A stretch of 64,000 nt of DNA from CAVQND01 sp049518415 (GTDB lineage Bacteria > Verrucomicrobiota > Verrucomicrobiia > Limisphaerales > UBA8199): contig JBEKRX010000002.1 of assembly GCA_049518415.1 (NCBI GenBank), positions 124,001-188,000 on the forward strand. The letters are read 5' to 3'. Below, one piece after another: positions 1 through 8,775 of this stretch. The notes beneath the pieces were generated by a model. It worked only from the letters and a program-made list of their open reading frames with translations, had not been told where the DNA came from and made no database searches. The position numbers and the translations under genes are program-made. How positions within the stretch are numbered: the first letter of the stretch is position 1; every line of letters begins with the position of its first letter.

Positions 1-1429
1 CGCGTCCGACAAAATGCCCGGCGTTGGAGAACAGCAGCGGGGCATAGAAACGATAGGCCACCAGGCCGGGAATGGTCTGGGCGGCCTGGGCGTCGCCCAG
101 GTCGTGGAAACCGTGCCCGGGCACCTCGCGCAGGACGGCATCGGGCGGATGAGAGATGCGGTTGATGAGGCCCAGGAGCGAGAGGGCCACGCCCAGCAGA
201 ATGCCCGGCACGACCCCGACGGCCAGCACGCCCAGGGTGGTCAGCGCGGCCAAGATGCTGCTGCCACGATAAAAGCGGTAGAGCCGGAACATGACCTCGA
301 ACTCGACCAGGTTAACGCCGCCGAAGATGAGAATGGCAGCCAGGGCGACTGCCGGCAGCCGGGCCATGACGGGCGTCAGGAATAGGAGAAAGAGCGTCAG
401 CGCCCCTGCGGCTACGAGGCTGACGAGTTGGGTCTTGCCGCCGGCGGCGTCGTTGATGGTCGTGCGGGCCTGGCTCCCGGTGACCGAGAACCCCTGGAAC
501 AGCCCGGTGAACACGTCCGCCAGCCCCAAGGCCGTGAGTTCCTGGTTGGCATCGACTTCATAGCCGTTCCGCTCGGCGAAGGCCCGCGCCAGCAGGATGC
601 CCTCCGTGTAGGTCAGCAGGGCGATGCCGATGGCCGCTGGGAGCAACGTGTGGACCTCGCGCCAGTCGATGATGGGTACGGCGAAACCTGGCAGCCCGCC
701 GGGGAAGGCGCCCACCACCGCCACGCCGCGCTGGTCGAGCCGAAACATGAACGAGGCGGCCAGAGCAATGACGAACACCGCCAGGGCCGGCGGCACTTTC
801 GGCACCAGCCGCCGCAGCGTGAAGAGCAGCGCCAGGAGACTCGCCCCAAGCAGCAGCGTCGGCTCATCGGCCTGGTGCAGTTTGCCGGCCAGTTCGCCCA
901 GGCGCGGGAAAAAGTCGGTGTTCTTCAGCGGCACGCCAAACAGCTTGTCGAGTTGCGAGGCCACCAGGATCAACGCCGCCCCGGTCATGTAGCCGACCAG
1001 GACCGGTTTCGACAGAAAATCGGCCACCGCGCCGATCTTGAACCGGGCGCCCAGCAGCAGCAACAGACCCGTCAGCAAGGCCAGCGTGGCCGCCAGGCCG
1101 GCCGCGCGCGCGGCGTCCCCGCCCGCCAGCGGAACGATCGCGCTGGCCACCAGCAGCGAGATCGCGATGTCCGGCCCGACGATGACCTGCCGCGAACTGC
1201 CGAACAGCGGATAGACCAGGAGCGGAATCAGGGCCGCGTAAAGACCGTGCTGCGGCGGAAGCCCCATCAGACCGGCGTACGCGATCACGGACGGGATCAT
1301 GACCACGCAGACGCTCAAACCCGCCAGCAGGTCAGCCGGCAGCCATTCGCGCCGGTATTGGCGGAAAAGCACCAGGCCCGGAAGGCGGCGCGCCAGTTCG
1401 GACGGGGGTGGTTCGGGGGTGGCGGTCAT
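1..1429 (-). CDS. SulP-family anion permease, C terminus cut by window edge
   Basis: The reading frame is open from an ATG at 1429 through the left edge, so the C terminus is missing. It encodes a multi-pass inner-membrane anion transporter of the SulP (sulfate permease/SLC26) family, which usually moves sulfate, bicarbonate or another anion. Visible are the SulP N-terminal region (PADLLAGLSVCVVMIPSVIA), then GLPPQHGLYAALIPLLVYPL and GSSRQVIVGPDIAISLL, the conserved core SKPVLVGYMTGAALILVASQ, and later NQELTALGLADVFTGLFQGF followed by SVTGSQARTTINDAAGG. About 476 residues are present. The last part runs into the start of the expected cytoplasmic STAS domain, which would lie beyond base 1. The substrate cannot be read from sequence. 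It is transcribed away from glnK, so it is probably an independent unit. Confidence 0.93.
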   Translation of the reverse strand, partial: MTATPEPPPSELARRLPGLVLFRQYRREWLPADLLAGLSVCVVMIPSVIAYAGLMGLPPQHGLYAALIPLLVYPLFGSSRQVIVGPDIAISLLVASAIVPLAGGDAARAAGLAATLALLTGLLLLLGARFKIGAVADFLSKPVLVGYMTGAALILVASQLDKLFGVPLKNTDFFPRLGELAGKLHQADEPTLLLGASLLALLFTLRRLVPKVPPALAVFVIALAASFMFRLDQRGVAVVGAFPGGLPGFAVPIIDWREVHTLLPAAIGIALLTYTEGILLARAFAERNGYEVDANQELTALGLADVFTGLFQGFSVTGSQARTTINDAAGGKTQLVSLVAAGALTLFLLFLTPVMARLPAVALAAILIFGGVNLVEFEVMFRLYRFYRGSSILAALTTLGVLAVGVVPGILLGVALSLLGLINRISHPPDAVLREVPGHGFHDLGDAQAAQTIPGLVAYRFYAPLLFSNAGHFVGR

Positions 1430-1867
1430 GGGGGAAACGTAGAGTCGTTGAAGCGTTGGAGGGTTGAAGCGTTGAACCGCTAACTCCGATGTTTCTTAGC
1501 GCGGCGTAGCCGCAACCGAGTTGGGACGGAGGCGCGCGTCCCTCGCAGAGAATCTTCGCAGCCGGCGAGCATGTTGGACTATTGCAGCGCAGTAGGTGCC
1601 CATAAGGTGATGGCCGGATGATATGTGGCAGAATCAGAGAAGACATGCAAGCCCTGGCCAAAAACGTTGCTGCTGGTCAAATCGCAACAGTGCTTGGCGG
1701 GAGGCCTGGGGCAGCCGAATATTCTTATCTTCTTGGATCCTAGGAAGTTACGCGTTTCTCCGCCCCGCCTGGCATGGCAGGTGCGGAGGGGTTTGGCCAG
1801 ACGCCGCCGCCTCATTGCCAACGATGCTGCGCAGACTGGCACCTGGCGCGGGGTCGCAAGCGTTGCA
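1430..1867. other. Intergenic region upstream of glnK, with a short dispersed repeat
   Basis: No gene is supported here; an open frame continues upstream from glnK but lacks family-like sequence. Bases 1439-1480 hold repeated GTTGAAGCGTTG-type words. Bases 1547-1580 (AATCTTCGCAGCCGGCGAGC and ATGTTGG) resemble bases 55407-55440, so this is a small dispersed repeat. The glnK promoter must lie in this gap. A sigma-54-like word at about 1654-1670 has the wrong spacing. Confidence 0.5.
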
Positions 1868-2206
1868 ATGAAAAAGATCGAAGCCATCATCAAACCATTC
1901 AAACTGGAAGAAGTGAAGGATGCCCTGGGGGGGATCGGCATTGAGGGCATGACCGTCACGGAAGTCAAGGGTTTCGGCCGCCAGAAAGGCCACACTGAGA
2001 TTTATCGCGGGAGCGAATACACGGTCGATTTCCTGCCCAAGATAAAAATCGAGTTAGTTCTGGGCGACGAGTTGCTGGACGACGCGGTGGCCGCAATTGT
2101 GAAGGCGGCCAAGACCGGCAAAATCGGCGATGGCAAGGTGTTCATTTCCACGGTCGAGGAGGCGGTTCGCATCCGCACGGAGGAAACAGGGGAAGGCGCA
2201 GTTTAA
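1868..2206 (+). CDS. glnK: Nitrogen regulatory protein P-II (GlnK/GlnB)
   Basis: A 112-residue trimeric P-II signal protein, the usual family length. P-II senses 2-oxoglutarate, ATP/ADP and, through uridylylation, glutamine, and controls AmtB and nitrogen enzymes. The N terminus MKKIEAIIKPFKLEEVKDAL, the T-loop GHTEIYRGSEYTVDFLPK and the C-terminal signature GKIGDGKVFI are all present. The uridylylation residue Tyr51 is conserved. The ATG at 1868 was chosen because it gives the canonical N terminus; the frame is open further upstream but that extension has no family character. It lies 40 bp before amtB and in the same direction, the classic glnK-amtB arrangement, so this copy is most likely GlnK. 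Confidence 0.96.
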   Translation: MKKIEAIIKPFKLEEVKDALGGIGIEGMTVTEVKGFGRQKGHTEIYRGSEYTVDFLPKIKIELVLGDELLDDAVAAIVKAAKTGKIGDGKVFISTVEEAVRIRTEETGEGAV

Positions 2207-2246
2207 GCAAGAGAGCGCAGGAAATTCTTTGAGATCATTACTCCGC

Positions 2247-3779
2247 ATGAAAAGAGCATTGGTATCCCTGGGAGTTTGGTTGGCGATGTGGGCGCTGCCT
2301 TTGGGCCTTCAGGCTGAGAGTAGCCCGACGCATGCGGGGCCAGGCGCCGCCGGTTCTGCGCCCAAGCGAGTGGAACCAACCCTCGAGCAGCGCGTGGCGG
2401 ACCTTGAGGCCTACGTCAACAACGGCCCGCGCCTGGCGGACAATACCAACAATGTCAGTTCGAAACTGGGCACTTATGACGAGAAATCCAATACCTTTAC
2501 CCCGAACCCAGGTCCGGGCGCCAATGCGTGGCAGATGACGTCGACCGCGCTGGTGTTGTTCATGACGCTGCCCGGCCTGGCGCTATTCTATGGCGGCCTG
2601 GTGCGGCGCAAGAACGTCCTCTCGGTCATGGCGCAGTGTCTGTTCATCACCGGCCTGGTCACCCTGCTTTGGTTCATTTGCGGTTATAGCCTGGTTTTCC
2701 ACAAAGGGACGCCTTTGGTCGGGGGCCTGGGTTATGCCTTCCTGAAGGGCGTGGACTCAAGCCCGAACCCAGACTATTCCTATTGGGTCTCGCAGAACGT
2801 CTTCGCCATGTATCAGTTGATGTTCGCGATCATCACGCCGGCCCTGATTGTCGGCGCCATTGCTGAGCGCATGAAGTTCTCGGCGATCTGCGTTTTCATG
2901 ACCCTTTGGATGTTCGTGGTCTATTTCCCCCAGGCCCACATGGTGTGGGGCATCGACGGGCTGATGAGCGGCGTGGCCAACAAGCATGCGTCCATTCACG
3001 CGATTGATTTCGCCGGCGGCACGGTCGTGCACATGACCTCCGGTTGGTCGGCCCTGATTCTGTGCCTGATCCTTGGCAAGCGGCTTGGGTTCGGGCGCGA
3101 AGCGATGCCGCCCCATAGCATGGTGCTTTGCATGGTCGGCACCGGCATGCTCTGGGTCGGGTGGTACGGTTTTAATGCCGGCAGCGCCGTGGCCGGGGAC
3201 GTCATCGCGGCCAACGCCTTCACGACCACAACGCTGGCGACGGCCACGGCCTCATTTGTTTGGCCGATGGCGGAGTGGATTTCTAGAGGCAAGGCCAGCG
3301 TGCTGGGCTTCTGTTCAGGCGCGGTGGCGGGGCTGGTCGTGATCACGCCGGCCTGCGGCTTTGTCACCAACACCGGGGCGGTGCTGTTAGGGCTGGCTGC
3401 CGGCCTAATCCCCTGGTTCTTCTGCTACAAAGTGAAGGCCTGGTTCGGCTATGACGATGCGCTCGACACCTTCGGCGTGCACGCGATCGGCGGGACCCTC
3501 GGGGCCTTGCTGACGGGCGTGCTCGCCCGAAACGCCGCCAATCCCAATCTGGCAACCAACCTGGGCAAGTACGTGCAAGACTCGCCGCTTCAGCCGCTGG
3601 TGCGCCAACAACTGGCGGCCATCGGCGTGACTTTCCTGCTGGCCGTCGCCGGCACAACCCTGATCGCCTTCATCGTCAAGGCCTTAGTCGGGCTGCGGCC
3701 GTCGCCGGAGGTTGAGGTCAACGGTCTGGACCTTGCCGAGCACGGGGAAGAGGGCTACCATTTAGGGGGGCAATTGTGA
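2247..3779 (+). CDS. amtB: Ammonium transporter AmtB with N-terminal signal and periplasmic extension
   Basis: A 510-residue Amt/Rh-family ammonium channel. Residues 1 to about 22 look like a cleavable signal peptide (MKRALVSLGVWLAMWALPLG), followed by a soluble stretch of about 70 residues with a short coiled-coil-like segment (EQRVADLEAYVNN). The channel fold begins near residue 96 (LVLFMTLPGLALFYGGLVRR). The twin pore histidines are recognisable as His262 (HMTSGWSALILC) and His412 (DTFGVHAIGGTLGALLTGV). The extended N terminus resembles that of many verrucomicrobial and proteobacterial Amt proteins. GlnK, encoded just upstream, is expected to plug the channel when nitrogen is replete; glnA follows after 101 bp. 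The ATG at 2247 was preferred over an earlier in-frame codon inside glnK because it starts the signal peptide. Confidence 0.95.
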   Translation: MKRALVSLGVWLAMWALPLGLQAESSPTHAGPGAAGSAPKRVEPTLEQRVADLEAYVNNGPRLADNTNNVSSKLGTYDEKSNTFTPNPGPGANAWQMTSTALVLFMTLPGLALFYGGLVRRKNVLSVMAQCLFITGLVTLLWFICGYSLVFHKGTPLVGGLGYAFLKGVDSSPNPDYSYWVSQNVFAMYQLMFAIITPALIVGAIAERMKFSAICVFMTLWMFVVYFPQAHMVWGIDGLMSGVANKHASIHAIDFAGGTVVHMTSGWSALILCLILGKRLGFGREAMPPHSMVLCMVGTGMLWVGWYGFNAGSAVAGDVIAANAFTTTTLATATASFVWPMAEWISRGKASVLGFCSGAVAGLVVITPACGFVTNTGAVLLGLAAGLIPWFFCYKVKAWFGYDDALDTFGVHAIGGTLGALLTGVLARNAANPNLATNLGKYVQDSPLQPLVRQQLAAIGVTFLLAVAGTTLIAFIVKALVGLRPSPEVEVNGLDLAEHGEEGYHLGGQL

Positions 3780-3880
3780 TTTTCGCGGCGCGCCAGGCCG
3801 GTCCGCCGAGGGGGCGTGGCCGGGCGGGCCTCCGCGAGCGCAACCAAGAACCGAACGACCGAACAATAAACAGAGAATAA

Positions 3881-5293
3881 ATGAGCACACCCAAGAGCGT
3901 AATCCAATTAGCGCAAAAGAGCGGCGCCAAGATGCTCGACGTGAAGTTTGTCGACACCTTCGGCACCTGGCAGCACTTCAGTTGTCCCATCCATGAACTG
4001 ACCGAGGAGTGCTTCACGGCGGGGCTGGGCTTTGACGGGTCGAGCATCCGGGGCTGGAAGAGCATCGAGGCCAGCGACATGCTGGCGATGCCCGACCCGG
4101 CCACCGCCTTCATCGACCCGTTTATGGCCGAGCCAACCCTCTCGTTGACCTGTACCATTGCCGAAACCGGCACGCGCGAACTCTACAGCCGCGACCCGCG
4201 CGGCATTGCCCAGCGCGCCGAAAAGTACCTCGCCAGCACCGGCATCGGCGACGCCGCCTATTTCGGGCCCGAGGCGGAGTTCTTCATCTTCGACAACGTG
4301 CAGTTCGACCATAAAACCAACGGCACCTTTTACGCGGTCGACTCCAACGAGGGGATTTGGAACACGGGCCGGGACGAGGCGCCCAACACGGGCTACAAGC
4401 TCCGGCACAAGGAAGGTTACTTCCCGGCGCCGCCGGCCGATACGCAGACCGACATCCGGGCCGAGATGATGCTCTTGATGGAGCAGTTGGGCCTGCACAT
4501 CGAAAAGGGACACCATGAGGTCGCCACCGCCGGGCAGGCGGAAATCGACTACCGGTTCGAGACGCTGGTCAAGTCGGCCGATGCGATGATGGTCTATCGT
4601 TACGTCATCAAGAACGTGGCCCGGCGGCATGGCAAGACGGCCACCTTCATGCCCAAACCGCTGTTCGGGGACAACGGCAGCGGCATGCACACCCACCAGA
4701 GCCTCTGGAAGAAGGGCAAGCCGCTGTTTGCCGGCAACGAGTACGCCGGCTTAAGCAAGCTGGCCCTGAACTATATCGGGGGCCTCCTCAAGCACGCCCA
4801 CTCCTTGTGCGCCTTCTGCAGCCCCACGACCAACAGCTACAAACGCCTGGTGCCCGGCTACGAAGCCCCGGTGAACCTGGCCTACAGCTCCCGCAATCGC
4901 TCGGCCTGCATTCGCATCCCAACCTACAGCGAAAGCCCCAAGGCCAAGCGCATTGAATATCGCCCGCCCGACCCGGCCTGCAATCCCTACCTGGCCTTCG
5001 CGGCGATGATGCTGGCCGGCGTGGATGGCATCCTGAACAAGATCGACCCGGGTGAACCCATGGACAAGAACCTCTACGAACTGCCGCCCGAAGAGATGGC
5101 CAAAGTGCCCCAAATCCTGGGCAGCCTCGAGGAGGCCATCATGGCCCTGGAAAAGGACCACGAATACCTGCTCAAGGGCGACGTCTTCAGCATGGACTTC
5201 ATTGACATGTGGATTGCCGCCAAGCGCAAAGAGCACGATGCCCTGCGCCTGCGCCCGCATCCATACGAGTTTTTCCTCTACTACGACGTGTAG
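3881..5293 (+). CDS. glnA: Glutamine synthetase type I (GSI-beta)
   Basis: A 470-residue dodecameric glutamine synthetase that makes glutamine from glutamate, ammonium and ATP in the cytoplasm. The length is typical of GSI. Visible signatures are the beta-grasp N domain (GLGFDGSSIRGW), the catalytic GPEAEFFIFD and the metal/ATP motif KPLFGDNGSGMHTHQSLWKK. The substrate loop NRSACIRIP and the adenylylation loop NLYELPPEE are also present. The tyrosine at residue 399 corresponds to the adenylylation site of GSI-beta enzymes, so control by an adenylyltransferase (GlnE) is likely, though glnE is not in this window. It follows glnK and amtB in one direction and is closed by a strong hairpin terminator at 5321. 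Confidence 0.97.
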   Translation: MSTPKSVIQLAQKSGAKMLDVKFVDTFGTWQHFSCPIHELTEECFTAGLGFDGSSIRGWKSIEASDMLAMPDPATAFIDPFMAEPTLSLTCTIAETGTRELYSRDPRGIAQRAEKYLASTGIGDAAYFGPEAEFFIFDNVQFDHKTNGTFYAVDSNEGIWNTGRDEAPNTGYKLRHKEGYFPAPPADTQTDIRAEMMLLMEQLGLHIEKGHHEVATAGQAEIDYRFETLVKSADAMMVYRYVIKNVARRHGKTATFMPKPLFGDNGSGMHTHQSLWKKGKPLFAGNEYAGLSKLALNYIGGLLKHAHSLCAFCSPTTNSYKRLVPGYEAPVNLAYSSRNRSACIRIPTYSESPKAKRIEYRPPDPACNPYLAFAAMMLAGVDGILNKIDPGEPMDKNLYELPPEEMAKVPQILGSLEEAIMALEKDHEYLLKGDVFSMDFIDMWIAAKRKEHDALRLRPHPYEFFLYYDV

Positions 5294-5320
5294 CAGAGGA
5301 CGCTCGGGGGTAAACGGAAC

Positions 5321-5355
5321 AACGGCGCGGACGGGCGTCCGCGCCGTTTTCCTTT
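5321..5355 (+). terminator. Rho-independent terminator after glnA
   Basis: A perfect 12-bp stem (5321-5332 with 5337-5348) closes a GGGC loop and is followed by a T-rich run (TTTTCCTTT). It lies 28 bp after the glnA stop and would end the glnK-amtB-glnA transcript. The same hairpin lies past the end of the convergent ABC permease gene. Confidence 0.9.
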
Positions 5356-5376
5356 GCCGCTTCTGAAAAAGCGGGC

Positions 5377-6273
5377 TCAGGCGCTGGCGCTGGTGTAGTG
5401 GCGGAGGGAGGCGCGCCAGCCCCATTCGGAGACGGAGAAACAGACCAGGGTCATGAGCAGGAGCAGCAGGAGGGGCTTGGCGGAGTCGAGCTTGTCGGCG
5501 AGCAGCCGCGCGGGCACGTTGGAAACCAGCAGCATCGGGATGGCCAAGGTGAAGAAGGCCTTGAACAGGCCGTGAAAGGCCTCGTCGGGCAGGCGGGCAA
5601 TGTTGAAGAGGTTGTAATAGCCCCAAACAACGCCCTGGGCCCGGACGGTCCAGAAACTGATGCTGGCCAGCAGGAACATCAGGGAGTAATGGATGGCAAT
5701 GCCCGCCCCGCAGAGCACCAGGAAACCGAGGGTCTGCATGAGGGTGGGGCTGAGGTGCAGTTGGCGGGCGGCATAGGCCATGACGCCCACGGCGGAAGCG
5801 GCGTTGACGAAGGCCCCAAGGTCCACTTGCCGGAGCGACACGACGAAGCGTGAGTTGACCGGCAGGAGCAAGAGGAAATCGAGTTTGCCGCTGCGCACGA
5901 GTTCGGAAAGGTTCGTGCAGTTGATGAGGAAAAAGGCCTGGAAGATTTGCTGGATGAAATGGCTGGCGCCGATCAACAGGACCACCTGCCACTTGGTCCA
6001 GGTGCCGATGTGGTCGGTGTGGAGGTAAAGGACGGTGATAAAGCTGAACTGGAGGCCGAACCAAAGCAATTCCACGACGATCCAGAGCAGGAAGTTGGTC
6101 TTGAAAGTCATCTCGCGCGTCACGGAGTTTTTCCACAGGGCCGCATAGACGGAGCCGTAGCGTAAGGCGCGGCGCGCGATGCGCGAGGCCTGGCCCGAGG
6201 GTTCTCGGGCTCCAGGGGTGGGGCCTCCCTCAGGCTGGGACTTCGGACTTCGGACTTCGGACTTCGGGCTCAC
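5377..6273 (-). CDS. ABC-2 type transporter permease (DUF990-like), second of pair
   Basis: About 298 residues with six predicted membrane segments, resembling the ABC-2 family permeases once called DUF990 (relatives of the NatB/drug-export permeases). Recognisable features are NSVTREMTFKTNFLLWIVVE near the start, the loop LSELVRSGKLDFLLLLPVNS, and a C-terminal hydrophobic run. Its GTG start at 6273 lies just after the TGA of the upstream permease (6277-6279), so the two are probably translationally coupled. The first 12 or so residues are encoded by a short tandem repeat (CTTCGGACTT on the plus strand) and look like junk, so the true start may be further downstream. No ATPase partner is adjacent; it may use one encoded elsewhere. 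Confidence 0.85.
   Translation of the reverse strand: MSPKSEVRSPKSQPEGGPTPGAREPSGQASRIARRALRYGSVYAALWKNSVTREMTFKTNFLLWIVVELLWFGLQFSFITVLYLHTDHIGTWTKWQVVLLIGASHFIQQIFQAFFLINCTNLSELVRSGKLDFLLLLPVNSRFVVSLRQVDLGAFVNAASAVGVMAYAARQLHLSPTLMQTLGFLVLCGAGIAIHYSLMFLLASISFWTVRAQGVVWGYYNLFNIARLPDEAFHGLFKAFFTLAIPMLLVSNVPARLLADKLDSAKPLLLLLLMTLVCFSVSEWGWRASLRHYTSASA
6237..6270. repeat. Short tandem repeat, CTTCGGA unit
   Basis: Four imperfect copies of GACTTCGGA-like words lie at the junction of the two permease genes. They are read as repeated SPKSEVRSPKSQ at the N terminus of the downstream permease. Similar 7-9 bp arrays occur in several other gaps of the window. Confidence 0.8.
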
Positions 6274-6276
6274 AGC

Positions 6277-7083
6277 TCATCCCCCCACCGCGGAGTATCG
6301 CTTGATGCCGCGGCTCCAGGCGAAGCGCGCCAGGGCGTAGGCGGCCAGGACCCAAAAGGTCTGGAGCAACAGGCCCTGGAGCAGCTCCGCCCGCGTGGCC
6401 TTGCCCATATAGACGCTCACGGGAAAATAGAGTTGGTAGGGGAAGGGCGTGTAATGGAGCACCTGTTGGAGGGCGGGCGGCAGGATGTCGAGCGGGAACA
6501 GATGGCCGCTGGCGATGTACTCGAAGGCGAAGAGGATGAAGATGAAAGTCGAGACCTCCAGGACCCAGAAGGCCAGCATCGCCATGGCATAAGAGGAGAA
6601 GAACTGGAGCAGCGCGGTCAGCAAGGTGGAAACCAGGAAGCAGCCCAAGGCCGTGCCATCCGCCGGGAGCACAAAATAACGGCGCAGGCAAAGCATGAAA
6701 AGCGCCAGGGGCACGGCCGCGACCGCGAGGTAGGTCAACCGGCCCGAAAAGAAGAGGCAGAGCCGATACCAAAGGTAATCAATCGGCTTGAGCAGGAACT
6801 GGCTGATGTTGCCGTCCTTGATGTCGGCGGCAATCTGCCAATCGTCCTCATTGACGGCCGTCAGGGCGTCCACGAGGGTTATCAGCAGGTAGTAGGAGAT
6901 CATCTCGGCCAGGGTGTAGGTGCCCACCGTCGCGCCCGGGCTCTTGCCGGAATAAATGGTCCGCCAGACATAGAGCATGGCCACCAGCGGGATCAGCCCA
7001 AAGACGGTCCGCGCCAGGAAATTGAAGCGGTAGGTCAAGTTGTTCTGAATCCCGATGTTGACAACATGCCAATATTTTCTCAT
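6277..7083 (-). CDS. ABC-2 type transporter permease (DUF990-like), first of pair
   Basis: A 268-residue membrane protein with six hydrophobic segments, resembling the partner permease at 5377-6273 in family though not closely in sequence. The family-like N terminus is MRKYWHVVNIGIQNNLTYRF; ATGs at 7092 and 7104 in the same frame are alternatives. The motif GNISQFLLKPIDYLWYRLC in the first cytoplasmic loop is typical of this group. Together with the next gene it should form a heterodimeric membrane part of an ABC exporter. In most genomes a NatA-type ATPase precedes such pairs; here the upstream side is tilS on the other strand, so the ATPase is absent locally. Confidence 0.88.
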   Translation of the reverse strand: MRKYWHVVNIGIQNNLTYRFNFLARTVFGLIPLVAMLYVWRTIYSGKSPGATVGTYTLAEMISYYLLITLVDALTAVNEDDWQIAADIKDGNISQFLLKPIDYLWYRLCLFFSGRLTYLAVAAVPLALFMLCLRRYFVLPADGTALGCFLVSTLLTALLQFFSSYAMAMLAFWVLEVSTFIFILFAFEYIASGHLFPLDILPPALQQVLHYTPFPYQLYFPVSVYMGKATRAELLQGLLLQTFWVLAAYALARFAWSRGIKRYSAVGG

Positions 7084-7233
7084 GCGGCCCATTGCTCTCA
7101 GCATAGCTCGAAAAGCCCCGAAAGAGAAGCTGACAGGAAGATTTTGGAAAAGAAAACTGAAGGCCGGAAGATGAAACGCCAAACGTGCGGGATCGTCCTT
7201 GCCGGGCGCCCCAGTTCGCCTAGCCTTTGCGGA

Positions 7234-8718
7234 GTGAGTGAGTTGCTGAGCCAGGTCGAGCGGAATATTCGCCGGCGCCGGCTGTTTCGGGATGGGCAGC
7301 CCATCCTGGTGGCGGTCTCGGGCGGGGTGGATTCGATGGTGCTGCTGCGGGTGCTGGACCAATTATCGGCGGGACATCGGTGGCAATTGACGGTGGCGCA
7401 TTTGAACCATCAGTTGCGCGGGCGCAGCAGCGATGCAGACGAGCGGCTGGTCCGGCGGGCGGCGGCGGCCCTGGGTTGGCCGGCGGTGGTGGAGCGGGCG
7501 GAGGTGCGGGAGTTTGGCCGGGCGCGTGGGCTGTCGCTGGAAATGGCGGCCCGCAAGCTGCGCCACGATTTCCTGGCCGGGGCGGCCGCCCGCCTGGGCT
7601 GCCGCAGCGTGGCGCTGGCGCACCAGGCGGATGACCAAGTGGAGCTTTTCTTTCTGCGCCTGCTGCGCGGCAGCGGCGGGGAAGGACTGGCTGGGATGAA
7701 ATGGCGCAATCCTTCGCCCAGCGACCGGCAAATCGCACTGGTTCGCCCTTTCCTGGACCAGGCCAAGGCTGACTTGCGCCAATGGGCGACCTGGAACAAG
7801 GTCGCCTTTCGCGAAGATGCCACGAACGCCCTGCTCGAGCTGGCGCGCAACCACATCCGGCACCAGTTGCTGCCACTCCTGCGACGGGAATATCAGCCTG
7901 CCCTGGCCCGGACGATCCTGCGGGTGATGGATATTATCGGGGAAGAAGCACACTTGGCAGTGGAGAAGGCCCAGGAGTGGCTGGAGGAAGTGCGGGCGGG
8001 CGGGCGGGCAGCGACCCCCTTCACGGAACTGCCGGTGGCGGTGCAGCGCCGGTGTATTCAACTGCAATTGCTGGCCCAGGGCCTGGCGGCCGACTATGAA
8101 CTGGTCGAACAACTCCGCGCCAGTCCAGAGCGCCCGGTGACGGTCGGCGGGATTCCAATAGCCGGCAGTGCGACAGGGCCCCTGGCGGCGAGGGACTCAA
8201 CCGCCGGCAGGGGGACGGAGGACCGAGAACGGAGGACGCCAGGTCGCAGAGTTGGGGTCAGGAGAGTCGTGCGGGATGCGCGGGGGTTGGTGCAGGTGGG
8301 GCAAAGCGAGCCGGTGGCGTTCAAACAAAGGAGCCTGGAAGTGAACCTGGGCGAGAGGGCAGGGGAGGTGCTGTTCGAGGGGGTGCGGGTGCGCTGGCGG
8401 CTCACCAGGGCGGTGAGGAAACGGCCGCGCCGGGAGGCGGGACAGGAGATTTTTGACGCCGAGCGGGTCGGCACGTCGCTGGTGCTGAGGCACTGGCAAC
8501 CCGGCGACCGTTTCCAGCCGATTGGCATGACGGCCCCGGTCAAATTGCAGGACCTATTTACCAACGAAAAGGTCTTGCGCAAACGGCGGCATGAGTTGAT
8601 CGTCGCTGCCACTGCGCCGGGCGAAGTGTTCTGGGTAGAGGGCCTGCGAATTTCGGAACGGTTTAAGCTGAGGGAACAGACCAGGCGCCGCTTGCAGTGG
8701 CGGTGGCAGCGGTTTTAA
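7234..8718 (+). CDS. tilS: tRNA(Ile)-lysidine synthase TilS
   Basis: About 494 residues. TilS converts C34 of the CAU-anticodon tRNA-Ile to lysidine using ATP and lysine, so that it reads AUA. The PP-loop SGGVDS lies about residues 29-34, followed by HLNHQLRGRSSDADE and ALAHQADDQVELFFLRLLRG, both characteristic. The TilS C-terminal domain is recognisable in VLRHWQPGDRFQPIGM and KLQDLFTNEKV. A GTG at 7234 is used; an in-frame ATG at 7171 would add 21 residues without family character. Around 8200-8260 the protein carries a stretch (STAGRGTEDRERRTPGRR) encoded by GGAGGACCGAGAACGGAGG-like repeat DNA, apparently an in-frame repeat insertion between domains. It is read divergently from the ABC permeases and is followed by ftsH. 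Confidence 0.93.
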   Translation: MSELLSQVERNIRRRRLFRDGQPILVAVSGGVDSMVLLRVLDQLSAGHRWQLTVAHLNHQLRGRSSDADERLVRRAAAALGWPAVVERAEVREFGRARGLSLEMAARKLRHDFLAGAAARLGCRSVALAHQADDQVELFFLRLLRGSGGEGLAGMKWRNPSPSDRQIALVRPFLDQAKADLRQWATWNKVAFREDATNALLELARNHIRHQLLPLLRREYQPALARTILRVMDIIGEEAHLAVEKAQEWLEEVRAGGRAATPFTELPVAVQRRCIQLQLLAQGLAADYELVEQLRASPERPVTVGGIPIAGSATGPLAARDSTAGRGTEDRERRTPGRRVGVRRVVRDARGLVQVGQSEPVAFKQRSLEVNLGERAGEVLFEGVRVRWRLTRAVRKRPRREAGQEIFDAERVGTSLVLRHWQPGDRFQPIGMTAPVKLQDLFTNEKVLRKRRHELIVAATAPGEVFWVEGLRISERFKLREQTRRRLQWRWQRF

Positions 8719-8775
8719 ATCGCGCGTTGCGGCACCCCGCCCGGCATGGTAAGTTTGGGCAACCGACAGCAGCAG

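Noticed and set aside
428..1483. Plus-strand frame of 351 codons at the left end
   Set aside because: It is the complement of the SulP permease, which has clear family motifs on the minus strand; this frame is rich in Gln, Arg and His, as expected of a shadow.
1654..1670. Sigma-54-like promoter TGGCC...TTGCT before glnK
   Set aside because: The GG and GC elements are separated by 11 bases instead of 10, and the -24 box is imperfect; not reliable without mapping.
1625..1867. N-terminal extension of GlnK by 81 codons
   Set aside because: P-II proteins are about 112 residues and start at MKKIEA; the extension is basic and low in family character.
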